Part shown: piece by piece, positions 36,201 through 45,385 of the stretch
How positions within the stretch are numbered: position 1 is the first letter of the stretch
Layout of the letters: every line of letters begins with the position of its first letter
NCBI GenBank assembly: GCA_033675265.1
Contig: JAUJYZ010001058.1
Location: 1,398,501-1,462,500, forward strand
Origin: Actinostola sp. cb2023
Taxonomy: Eukaryota; Cnidaria; Anthozoa; Actiniaria; Actinostolidae
Length of the DNA: 64,000 nt
Direction of reading: 5' to 3'
The notes under the pieces: model-generated
What the model was told of the DNA's origin: nothing
Database searches by the model: none
What the model saw: the letters and a program-made list of their open reading frames with translations, nothing else
Position numbers and translations under genes: made by a program

Positions 36201-36284
36201 ACGTTGAAAGCATGCATCATTTAATAGTGCAACCGCTTAGGGGTATTTATTTATATCTCGTGATGACTGAATAGAGAACTCAAA
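33277..36284. other. Intergenic; no gene recognised
   Basis: AT-rich sequence with short microsatellites: TA at 33282-33297, TTA at 34756-34772 and ATAG at 35361-35383. The stretch 35140-35260 contains GACGCAAGC-type sequence resembling the repeat at 58500-58560. A TATTTATTTATATC stretch at 36243-36256 lies about 30 bases before the gene C start. Confidence 0.5.
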
Positions 36285-38579
36285 ATGGCAAGTTTTACTG
36301 AATACCAACATGACCACCAAGGCCTACAAGTGCCGCATGTTTCAGTTAGGCCACATTCACCTCAATTTGGGGCTGTTTTGGCCGAACTGGAATTCGGAGA
36401 GAAAGAGAAAAACGCAGTTAGCTCTTCACAGTCAACAAATGTTATGCCCACTATAGAAATCACTCAAGCTCTTGAAAACAACTTCGAGTGTTCTAACGAT
36501 GAAGAGTCAAAGCAAGATGACACAAATTTGGGAGAAGAAAACGATTCTGGTTCAACACAAGGAAGTATGATTTTCCAACGTGATTCTCTTGATGATGGGC
36601 AAAATTCATCGAATCAACAACCAATTTCAAAGATCAAAGAAAGTCAAGTTTTTAACATCAAAGATGAGAATGCAAATCTAAACAATACTGAAGGCGAAAC
36701 ACAATCATGTGGAGCGGGTTCTGCAAGTGCTGTGCGGGCAAGTGCCGTGGAGAAAAAGCGCGGTGGAAATACTTCAACTTCATACTTCAGCGCATTCGGT
36801 ATTCAAACCTCACTTGCGAATAGAAAGGGGTTTCATCAAATACGAAGAGAATCTTCTCCTGCTGATCTAGAGAAATTCCTGAGACGTCGAGCTCATACCA
36901 AAGATTCAAAGTCGAAGGAAAATTCACTAGCAAAAGAGAATTCCAAGATATTTAGGACAGCGGCGCCAAAGTCGAAACAAAAACTGACAGAAAAACAAGT
37001 AATAGACCTGAGTATTGATGTATTGAATGCTACTCAAAAGAACAATGGAGAAGCAATACCAAGATCTCGAACGCATTCTCATAACGAAATTATCAGTTCC
37101 GAAACTTTAACAAGGAAGGACCCTCCAAGTCCTTTATTGCAAAGGAGATCAAAGACCAATTCTGATAAGGGAAAGCCCCTGCCTATTTTGCTCCCTGATG
37201 CACCTCCTGGTTCCTCGACGACCGTCTTCAATTCACTGCCCACATCTCCAGTACAACGTACAACGACTACAAACCAAGAGACGTCTTCGGATGAGAAATC
37301 AAGAATCGTCCAACGGAAGACTCCTCTGTCACCACTTAGTTCCAGCGTAGTTAGTACTAACTATGGTTCCAGACATCAATCAGCTTCACAAGACATGCTC
37401 ACGCAGAGTCTGCAGCAGAGAAATAGTTCAGAGCAGTCCAACTCTCCAACTTCTACAAAATTCCCGGATTTATCAACGTCTCCAAATTCTTTGTCTCCGG
37501 CGACAACTCCGCAATCACCAAGACCTCCAGGATCTCCCAAACCTTTGCGGTTTCAAGCACGTCCAAGGTCCTCATCATTAAATGCTCCAAAGTCCCCCAG
37601 AGCACTCGATCATTATAAAACAAACTCATTTGATTCAGCAGTGAAAGGAGAAACCAGTGCTTCTGAGCTTCCAAGGCACAGCGCAAGCATATCAAACCTA
37701 TTGGATTCGCCAGCCTTAACTCGACGGCGTTCAAGCACAACTCCAACCAACTCCCCAAACTTAACACGGCGTTCAAGCAAGCACACTTCCCCAAACTTAC
37801 CACGGCGTTCAAGCACAACTCCAAACACTTCCCCAAACTTACCACGGCGTTCAAGCACAACTCCAAACACCTCCCCAAACTTAACACGGCAGCGTTCAAG
37901 CACAATTCCAAACACCTCCCCAAACTTAACACGGTGTTCAAGCACAACTCCAAACACTTCCCCAAACTTACCACGGCGTTCAAGCACAACTCCAAACACT
38001 TCCCCAAACTTAACACGGCGTTCAAGCACAACTCCAAACACTTCCCCAAACTTAACACGGCGTTCAAGCACAATTCCAAACACTTCCCCAAACTTACCAC
38101 GGCGTTCAAGCACAACTCCAAACACCTCCCCAAACTTAACACGGCGTTCAAGCACAACTCCAAACACCTCTCCAAACTTAACACGGCGGCGTTCAAGCAC
38201 AATTCCAAACACCTCCTCAAACCATTCAAGCACAACTCCGCCACATCTGTCTCCTGAGGTGGGACGCAAATTCCAAGCTTTTTCGCGCTCACTCGTTCAC
38301 TTCCCAAGACGACAATCACAAGCCTTTGACGACTTAGCATCATTTGCTAGTTCGATAATTGACCAGGCATCCCAAGAGGTAAATGACGAAGTGGAGTTAC
38401 CAGAAGTATCCATTTCTGACGTACTGAAGTCTTGGCAAATAACCGATGACAATGATGTAAGAATTTTGAGCCATATCGGAGTACGAGATCGACGTTGGAC
38501 TGTACCATTCAAGATAGATCAGAATCTGGAAGATTGTCGATATCTCAGACACGTGACTAAGCCGGATGAAGAGGACTGA
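36285..38579 (+). CDS. Gene C: CRYLR-family protein with a tandem RRSSTTPNTSPNLT repeat
   Basis: Single-exon frame of 764 residues, ATG in the context CAAAATGG. Residues 40-140 are acidic and Asn/Ser-rich. Near residue 186 is IRRESSPADLEKFLRRR, resembling the RRRSAGELSNDIAKFL motif of gene B. The middle is Ser/Pro-rich with many SP sites. Residues about 478-650 are twelve or so copies of a 14-residue unit, RRSSTTPNTSPNLT, each with an RRxS site. The C-terminus has PEVSISDVLKSWQI near 706-718, shared with gene D, and LEDCRYLRHV about 15 residues from the end. No enzyme domain, signal peptide or membrane segment was seen. AATAAA follows the stop at 38599-38604. I do not recognise the family; it looks like a long disordered phosphoprotein. 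Confidence 0.8.
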   Translation: MASFTEYQHDHQGLQVPHVSVRPHSPQFGAVLAELEFGEKEKNAVSSSQSTNVMPTIEITQALENNFECSNDEESKQDDTNLGEENDSGSTQGSMIFQRDSLDDGQNSSNQQPISKIKESQVFNIKDENANLNNTEGETQSCGAGSASAVRASAVEKKRGGNTSTSYFSAFGIQTSLANRKGFHQIRRESSPADLEKFLRRRAHTKDSKSKENSLAKENSKIFRTAAPKSKQKLTEKQVIDLSIDVLNATQKNNGEAIPRSRTHSHNEIISSETLTRKDPPSPLLQRRSKTNSDKGKPLPILLPDAPPGSSTTVFNSLPTSPVQRTTTTNQETSSDEKSRIVQRKTPLSPLSSSVVSTNYGSRHQSASQDMLTQSLQQRNSSEQSNSPTSTKFPDLSTSPNSLSPATTPQSPRPPGSPKPLRFQARPRSSSLNAPKSPRALDHYKTNSFDSAVKGETSASELPRHSASISNLLDSPALTRRRSSTTPTNSPNLTRRSSKHTSPNLPRRSSTTPNTSPNLPRRSSTTPNTSPNLTRQRSSTIPNTSPNLTRCSSTTPNTSPNLPRRSSTTPNTSPNLTRRSSTTPNTSPNLTRRSSTIPNTSPNLPRRSSTTPNTSPNLTRRSSTTPNTSPNLTRRRSSTIPNTSSNHSSTTPPHLSPEVGRKFQAFSRSLVHFPRRQSQAFDDLASFASSIIDQASQEVNDEVELPEVSISDVLKSWQITDDNDVRILSHIGVRDRRWTVPFKIDQNLEDCRYLRHVTKPDEED
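37717..38235. repeat. In-frame 42-bp coding minisatellite in gene C
   Basis: About twelve units of CGGCGTTCAAGCACAACTCC followed by AAACACTTCCCCAAACTTAACA. Variation is mostly silent or conservative (Thr/Ile, Leu-Thr/Leu-Pro), and the reading frame is kept throughout, with two units lengthened by one codon (RQRSS, RRRSS). Confidence 0.95.
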
Positions 38580-38659
38580 CAACTAAGTCTCTCTGAGAAA
38601 TAAACTTGAAAGAATCTAAAGAGATCAGTTAGAACTTTCCGAGACAAAATAGTTAATAT

Positions 38660-39030
38660 TAATGTACGGTGAAACATTGTACGAAATGGAAACCGGGGAA
38701 TATTCATCTAAGAACCAGCCAGCTTCAAAGGTAGCAAAGCACGCAAACGCAACTGGTCACCAGCTGAATTTCAAAGAAACAAGAATCGTCGAGACAGAAA
38801 AGAACTACCACCAAAGACTATTTCTGGAATCCTGGCATTCCATAAAAGACTCAAAGTCAAAATAAGAATGACTATGTCAGGATTCAAGAAATATCTAGAA
38901 CTCTCGTAGATCGATCTAGCACCAGCGCGTGCTAGTAGGTTTAAAAATAGCATACGCATTACAACAAGATCGTTACACTGAAGAAGATCCGAGGAAGCAT
39001 CGAAACGTTTGTATAGCTTTAATAACAAAT
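38660..39030 (+). mobile_element. 3' fragment of a Penelope-like retroelement
   Basis: The frame 38662-38865 (YGETLYEMETGEY, then SKVAKHANATGHQLNF and RLFLESWHSI) matches the C-terminal part of the GIY-YIG endonuclease of Penelope-like elements as I know them. About 110 bases after its stop comes ACACTGAAGAAGATCCGAGG followed by AAGCATCGAAACG, the CTGANGA...GAAAC layout of the hammerhead motif typical of these elements, here with a weak stem II. The reverse transcriptase part is missing. It starts about 80 bases after the gene C stop. Confidence 0.7.
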
Positions 39031-39163
39031 AGATAAACCAGAGACAACCAATTTTTAAGATTATATATCTTATATTATATGTGTGAGAACTGTTATTACA
39101 ACTGAATGGGTCTTAGTCAGCAAGACCCCTTTTGAGGCACAGACAGTCGTTCATGATCGAGCC

Positions 39164-39227
39164 GATCCAGCGCGGTTTTTGCCCGGCGCTCCGAGACTTC
39201 GGAGCGCCGGGCAAAAACCGCTGGATC
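39164..39227. repeat. GC-rich 64-bp hairpin
   Basis: A 29-bp stem (GATCCAGCG, GGTTTTTGCCCGGCGCTCCG and complement) with a 2-base bulge and a GACT loop. It is much more GC-rich than its surroundings. No T-run follows it, and no gene adjoins it. Confidence 0.9.
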
Positions 39228-39298
39228 CTCGAGCATGCAGATCGATCGACCTCATGTATCAAAATCACCTAGGATGTTGTTTTCAGCTGGAAGTTTAG

Positions 39299-40023
39299 TA
39301 ACCTGAGTATCAGGCTTTTTTGGCGGAGGGGGAGAGAAAAAGAAAGGAGGAAGAGAAGGGAAGAAAAGCCTGACACAGACCTATTGATTTGAGCCTTCCG
39401 CCCCCTCGCAGCACGATACATATATCTGGAAATAACAACCAATCAAAATCACTTCCGCTTTGCCAACTGTCATGTCAAGACTGTCGTATGTCAAGGAGCT
39501 TGACCTTCAGTGCTGTTGGAGTTTTTAAAACCGTTTCAGTACGTTCTACAAGCACCGTTTGTATCTTCTTCAATTTGGTTTTATCGTGCTACCCTCGTTA
39601 AATAAAGTCCTTACTTACTTACAAGATGAAACTAAGAAACAGCTGATAAATCAGCCTCTCGGCAAAACCCCAAGCACCGCGTCGTTTTTGTTAGTTTGAA
39701 GACAAAGTTCTTGTTATTTCTTCAATTCAATTCCAGGAAAGGCTTCATAGCTCCTTCTAGAGCCTGTCTAAATTATTTTCAATCATAAATAACAGAGGAA
39801 ATCGAGCTTATTCTTGTAGAACACGATGTATCGTTTCCGGTCGGCTGTGACGTTTCCCTGGGGACGTTTCAAGCCTTTGTGTTTTATCCAATCATGCCAA
39901 CGTCCAGAATCTGGACGGCTGACACGGGCAGATCAATGCCCTTGTGTCAGGCCTTCCTCCTCTTTCTTCTCCCCGGGCCTCTCCCCCTCCCCTTTCCTTT
40001 TTGAAGGCCTGATACTCAGGTTA
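39299..40023. mobile_element. 725-bp TIR element with a 9-bp target duplication
   Basis: The ends are TAACCTGAGTATCAGGC and its complement. GAAGTTTAG flanks both sides (39290-39298 and 40024-40032). Purine- and pyrimidine-rich blocks lie next to the ends. No transposase frame was seen. The 9-bp duplication suggests a Mutator-like class. Confidence 0.8.
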
Positions 40024-40269
40024 GAAGTTTAGCTATTCCTTCAAGATACATGTCAATCTCTCACTTTCTAATGATTCTTCAACCCATGTTGTATCAAAAT
40101 CACCTAGTATTTTGTTTTCAGTTCGGGCATGCGCACAATAAAAAAACTCGAGATTTCCTTCGTGAAACTATCAGAATGCTACAATATAATTGACCATTGA
40201 TTCTAATCATTCGCGTGATGTACCGGTCGACGTATGAAACGATTCTACTACATTTTCTGTGTGAATCAA

Positions 40270-40672
40270 ACGGGGGAGGTACTCCCGGAAATTTAGGATA
40301 GGGGTGTGCTGCCGGGATGTCGAAACCCTGACCCTATTTAAATTGCAATATTTGAAAATTCATACCCTTTCCAAGGATTTGTAACTGAAATATAGACCCA
40401 ATTTAAGGAAAAAGTTAATACTATATTCCTTTGGAAATCGCTAATATCAGAAATACATACGCTGGCTGTTACGCAAAGCGGATTTTTTATCAAAATAAAA
40501 AATGCGTACCCAATTTAAAGATCGAATATTTTATTTTATGGCGAAATGAGCAAAATATGGTACCCAATTTAAGGATCTGGATGGAGGTTCAAAAACCATA
40601 CCCTATTCGGGGGCACATACCTATACATCATATATATGGGAGTACTCCCCCCCCCCCCCCCCCCCCCCCGGT
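40270..40672. mobile_element. Anthozoan-type dispersed element with GGGAGTACTCCC ends
   Basis: It begins GGGGGAGGTACTCCCGG and ends TGGGAGTACTCCCCCCC with a C-run (about 40648-40669). Internally the phrase TACCCAATTTAA recurs several times. I recall this type of repeat as common in coral and anemone sequences; the match is from memory. No gene is present. Confidence 0.6.
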
Positions 40673-40679
40673 GGTGGTG

Positions 40680-42124
40680 ACGTTCTCTCAATTCCCCCGC
40701 ATGAGTCGACTGAGTAATCGTGTGCTAATATACTTTAGATCATCGACTAGATATGCTGACTCACATGATAGGCGCAGTGAGGATTCCGGAAATACGTCAG
40801 TGTCATATTTGCTCAGACAAAACAAATCAAAAAGTCGATTGTTGAGTAAAGTGTTTATTTGTTTGCTCCATGTCAACAGATATTGGGTTGTCACGCAACC
40901 AGCATGAACACTCGGTGTATGTTGTGTTCAGTTGAAACTAGTGAGCAGTGAAAATAGCCAGCAGAAAACTACGAATAGTATTAGCAAATATCCCTCTTAC
41001 TTGTGTATCAGATACACAAGTAATACATTTTCATGGTATGTAAATCTTGGAAAACGACCATGGCGGGGTAGACATAGTGACACGGCACTACAGTTGTCTA
41101 TGTTTTTCCGTGATGCGAGACTCTTATTTGTGTACATATGTAATTTGGGTTACTGAACAGACACCGTGTCGACTGAGAGCTTAAACTATTTTTAATAAAT
41201 TCGTATGAGAAGAGACTTTGAATCAGTACACTTTGATGCTAAAATTTAACGAGAGAAAAAAAATTGTAAAAACTTTTCAACTAGTTTCTTTTCTTTTTTC
41301 TCTCTGTTTTTAATAAATTTAACGACAGAAAAGTGACTTCAGTTTCACATTCACGAATTTTAATTAAATTGTTCTTTTCTACGGTTCAGAATCATAGTGG
41401 AATTACGTCAGGTTAAGAAACGTCAACTGTTTTTAATTTGTTTTAGGATTCTAATAAGATCGTCAAACTAGAACTGTTCGTAATCGATACTAACTGATCT
41501 AACTATTCATCTGTAGCATGTTCACGTCAGTAAGAAACAAAACAAGAGAATCAAAAGTGAAGCCGACCCCTAAGGCGAACAAGCTTCTCGGACGCATCTT
41601 TATCTTTTGTTCAATATCTCTCTGAAAAGCCTCCATGTGGAGTTGAATTAAAGTAGTATGTACGGTATGTAAGTATACGTATGTAGCCTAGGTTCGTTTA
41701 CACATTACTAACAGTCGACTCCACCGCCCGGTTTCATTGATACTATCGTTGCTATGACAACATGTCGTCAGTTCCTGGGAGGGAGGTATTGAACAAAAGG
41801 GTTAAAATAATCGTGATAGAAATCGATCAGTTAATGAAGCAATGCTAACGGTAAACATTGGTGAACGTTAATTTCAAGTGTAAATTCTGTGGTCTTCTGT
41901 TTTCATCGCCACATTTCCCCCATGTTTTTTAAAGCGATACGAGGAACATTTCTGTTGAAATCTGAGACTAATGAGTTTAGAATCGAGTATGCTGCTGATC
42001 TCTTATTGGACGAGAGACTTGATCTTTCGCCTGTTTTGCTGTTGATTAACAAGTGACGTTATCGGAAATTGCGCACATCTGAGACGCCTTACGTATCACA
42101 TAACATACTTGGTTGATTATTAGT
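40680..42124. other. Intergenic; 5' flank of gene D
   Basis: No gene was recognised. The region is AT-rich without long repeats. The last few hundred bases should hold the gene D promoter, but no clear TATA element was seen. Confidence 0.4.
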
Positions 42125-43108
42125 ATGGAACATCGGTTGTGGAAGTCATTGAAGGGCAAAAAGAACGAGGATAAGAAACGTATTTCTCCATTCGTGATGC
42201 CTGTGAAGGAGTTAGCGAGCAGAGGTTCGCGTGATCGAGCGGGGAATTTTCAGGGACGAAGTAATACTAGTATAAATCGTCACACGACTGGATTGATATC
42301 TCGAAGTGTTTATGAGTCCCATGGTTCTACAAATCCCACCAAACGTGGGGTTCCTCAACGACGAAAAAACCCTGGAACTGATCAAGTGCCAACAAATTTA
42401 GAAATTGGAGGCACAGCTTACTCCAAAATAGCTGTTCAGGTAGGGAAGACGAAGATTAATCTCGGATCAACAACAACAAGGCAAAAGCCGCGATATACCA
42501 AGACTATGAATTCCACTAACAGTCATTTATCAAGCAAGGATGTTTCCAAGGACCCTATAGTTCCATCGTTACCGCGTATTCATTACACCCAACGACCACG
42601 AAGCAAATCCCTCCAAATCAGACACGATGCATTTACTACTCATTTGAATTTAATCGATGGCCGTCGAAAAAGTCAAAGCTATTATAAAGATGCCAACCCA
42701 GATTCAAACAAGGTCGTAGTCTCGGATGCTAAGCTACCTAAGGCTCGTTCAAACCAGGACTTGCCTGGTTTCCACTTTGAAACACAACTTTCCTTACCAA
42801 AGATCACCATTGACGAAGTTTTGAAAAGCTGGAACGTCCACCCCACTGTACCCTTGAGGAAGAGGTCGGCTGGCAGCAGGGTAGTAAAACACGATCCCAT
42901 GGAATTTCTAATCCGACAAGACATGGAGAATTCTAATCATCTTTCTCGACAAGAGATTTCACCTTGCTATGATGAACTCAAGTCTTGTAGGTATTTGAGA
43001 CTCGGGAGGAAGACGGACGAAGCGTCAACTCATAGTGAGGAATGTTGCCCTTGTAATTCTTGTGAACATGGACAAGGGCTGAAAGAATTGCCATATTTGA
43101 ATGCATAA
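42125..43108 (+). CDS. Gene D: CRYLR-family protein, basic, function unknown
   Basis: Single-exon frame of 327 residues from ATG 42125 (MEHRLWKSLKGKKNEDKKR); an upstream in-frame TTG is not preferred. The protein is basic and Ser/Thr/Arg-rich, with RPRSKSLQIRHDAFTTHLN resembling RSKSMETV of gene A. LSLPKITIDEVLKSWNV near residues 222-238 matches PEVSISDVLKSWQI of gene C. YDELKSCRYLRLGRK near 284-298 is the shared family motif, closer to the middle of the tail than in gene C. It ends in a small cysteine cluster (ECCPCNSCEH). No known domain, signal peptide or membrane segment was seen. Upstream exons cannot be excluded. Confidence 0.7.
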   Translation: MEHRLWKSLKGKKNEDKKRISPFVMPVKELASRGSRDRAGNFQGRSNTSINRHTTGLISRSVYESHGSTNPTKRGVPQRRKNPGTDQVPTNLEIGGTAYSKIAVQVGKTKINLGSTTTRQKPRYTKTMNSTNSHLSSKDVSKDPIVPSLPRIHYTQRPRSKSLQIRHDAFTTHLNLIDGRRKSQSYYKDANPDSNKVVVSDAKLPKARSNQDLPGFHFETQLSLPKITIDEVLKSWNVHPTVPLRKRSAGSRVVKHDPMEFLIRQDMENSNHLSRQEISPCYDELKSCRYLRLGRKTDEASTHSEECCPCNSCEHGQGLKELPYLNA

Positions 43109-43365
43109 GGAACTGAGTGCGTACAGGTGATGTTACTTACACTGGACGATTTTTGTGCGTAACGTGGCATGGAGCGCTGAACCACTGTCAATCTCCGTTG
43201 AGGAAACATGCATGTTACTGGTTTTTAAATGGTTTCCAAAATTCTGCAGAATTGTTCACCAACCAACGTTTGTTGGAATTGCAACGTGTATTAAAAACAC
43301 CCTCACCTCGCGAAAAACCGTCGCATATTTATAAACGCATATCATCAGAATATGGTTCAGTCTGA

Positions 43366-43479
43366 AACCTCTGTTCTGCACTGATGAGCTCACAAAGAGC
43401 GAAACAGTACTGTATATATATATATATACTCAATCTGCAGACAGTACTGTTTCGCTCTTTGTGAGCTCATCAGTGCAGA
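43366..43479. repeat. Inverted repeat with two head-to-head hammerhead half-copies
   Basis: CTCTGTTCTGCACTGATGAG through CGAAACAGTACTGT (43368-43413) is repeated inverted at 43440-43485 around a TA-run (43413-43428). Both arms hold the hammerhead core; only the minus-strand copy has a complete stem I (see 43434-43479). Confidence 0.9.
43434..43479 (-). ncRNA. Hammerhead ribozyme (type I, retroelement-like)
   Basis: On the minus strand the order is TCTGCA (stem I, 5' side), CTGATGA (core), GCTC-ACAAA-GAGC (stem II and loop), GAAA (core), CAGTACTG-like minimal stem III with a two-base loop, TC with the expected cleavage site after C, and TGCAGA (stem I, 3' side). All conserved core bases are present. 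Very short stem III is typical of hammerheads in Penelope-like elements and retrozymes. Cleavage would fall between 43440 and 43439. Confidence 0.8.
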
Positions 43480-44299
43480 ACAGAGCTTATAACAACAAAC
43501 AAATAACAACAAATAACAAAAATCTCTATTATCTATTTCATGACAATTCAGCCGAAAAGTTGACAAGAAGCCCAACACAAACATTTAAATTGTGGTTATA
43601 TAAAATCAAAGGCCAGTGCGTATTTATATTGGTAATCCCTCACTGGTATTTATGAAGATGATTACATATTTTTCACTATAATTTGTAATAACTACATTAT
43701 ATTATATTTAAATGAATACCAAACGTTTGACCAATCATGCATCTCAAGGCATGAAGTGTAAATATATTTTAAAACTTACATAATTGTCTATCTCGCTAAT
43801 GCTTATTCTGTTAATACAGCCAATTAATTGCACTCACATGACACTGAAGTCTGATACCGTGCAATATATCAATACAGGTGCATTGTGGGTAATACTCAGA
43901 GTTTTCCTACAAAATATGCAGCAGAGACTTACAAACAATAAATTCAACATGTTTTACAGTTTCTAAACTAGCCTTCGCATAGTCTTTATCCATTTGTTTC
44001 CTTGAGAGTTGGGTTGGGCAATGGCTGACCAGTTTATAGATGACCAACCAAATCCTCTCACTCGGCACGTAACAAGACAGATCACTATACACTTGTCTTT
44101 ATGTTATCCTTCCGGTTCTCTGTTCACCAACGTGCAAATTCGAAAACCAAGCCTTATATAGTCTATACACTGATTAACCACTCAAGAAACAATAGCTTTC
44201 TAATTTCTACCGAGGTTCGGTAACTCGTTTACTTCAGTAGACCACTCAGTGTAAACACGACCTAAGGCGGATCCTTGATAAGCTGGACAGTAAAGATAC
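43480..44299. other. Intergenic, with part of a MITE at the right
   Basis: No gene was recognised. At 44100-44270 AAACCAAG...CAAGAAACAATAG...CTACCGAGGTTCGGTAACTCG ending GTGTAAACACGACCT resembles sequence at 48525-48640, so both belong to one MITE family with GGCCGTGTTTGCACTA ends. Confidence 0.5.
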
Positions 44300-44300
44300 T

Positions 44301-44500
44301 TGACACACGGTGCAACATTTTGCTCAATATTGTTGGCGTATGGTGTGCGTCCACCCCTGCAATTGTTGCAGTCAAACTCATCAAAGTGCAATGTGATCTT
44401 ACTGTCTTATGCAATATTGCGCGCCACATGTTGTAGAGGTGGACACGCTGAAGTCATGCGGTTTCTGGCAATATTGTGTGCAGTGTTGCACCGTGTGTCA
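44301..44500. mobile_element. 200-bp palindromic MITE (TGACACACGGTGCAACA ends)
   Basis: TGACACACGGTGCAACA at the left and its exact complement at the right bound 200 bp. Inner inverted pairs (CAATATTG, GTCCACC/GGTGGAC-like) continue the symmetry. No target duplication was resolved. Confidence 0.75.
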
Positions 44501-44704
44501 GTTTACGTTAATTAAGTGTTGATCTCAGTGGCGTCTAGTCTATGGAATCGGAACCACTGAGTTGTTGTGCTGAGATAACACTGAACATTAGGTAACACTT
44601 GAAATATTGACCTACCAAACTTAGAGGGTCTAAATAAATAACGCCCAGTCGCACGAAACGTCTATGTGAAATGCACCGCGTGTAAACATACAAACCCGAT
44701 CAGA

Positions 44705-44846
44705 AAAGCCTCACTAGCGACACAAGCATAACATACGCAGATTCATTTATGCAATAGGTGTGACAAAAGACAAGCACCGTTAATGAGTAATGCATGTTGC
44801 TTGTGCTTGCATGTGCTCATGTCGCTAGTGAGGACCAGGCAAAACA
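44705..44846. mobile_element. MITE of the ACTAGCGACATAAGCA family
   Basis: Inverted ends CCTCACTAGCGACACAAGCA and its near-complement, with the internal phrase GCAATAGGTGTGACAAAAGA shared with the element at 60904-61080. The left end lacks six bases seen at the right. Confidence 0.7.
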
Positions 44847-44871
44847 GCTCGCCGGAAAACTCGTTTCAAAA

Positions 44872-45046
44872 TACAGTTAAACCTCCGGTTGCGACCACTC
44901 TCGTAAGCGACCAGTTTTCCAAAATACCAAAAGTTCAGTTCCAAGTCAAATCACTATAGTTGGAACCTCTCGTAAACGACCGCCTCTCGTAAGCGACCAC
45001 AAAGCTTGACAATTTGGGTGGTCGCTTACGGGAGGTTCGACTGTAC
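44872..45046. repeat. GGTCGCTTACG-type palindromic element
   Basis: ACAGTTAAACCTCCGGTTGC at the left and GGGAGGTTCGACTGTAC at the right face each other around CTCGTAAGCGACC / GGTCGCTTACG. It is a relative of the repeats at 4430-5085 and 12060-12810. Confidence 0.7.
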
Positions 45047-45385
45047 TTTTTCTCAGGCCATCAGTTTTAGATGTAGCTAGCCATAATCCTTTCGAAACTA
45101 AATCAGTGCGATGCACATCTACACACTGTTGTCTGGAATCTTTTTTATAAGTTTCAAGAAGAAACAGCATGTTATCGGTCAACCACAGGAAGCCCGAGTA
45201 ATTATGCAAGTTAGCGTCGATATGGTGCAAGAATATTGTAGATTATTGTAGGCGGAATGTTGTAAAATTCAATAATTAAAAATCATTATCAGTTGTCGCT
45301 CAACACTGTAACAAGAAATGAGGCAAAAAACAGTTTTGTTATTATTACATCTTGATAGTTGCTACGTTATGTACTTTTGATAGAG

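Noticed and set aside
37453..38343. 296- and 218-codon minus-strand frames opposite gene C
   Set aside because: They mirror the 42-bp coding repeat. The plus frame is longer, ATG-initiated and carries the family motifs.
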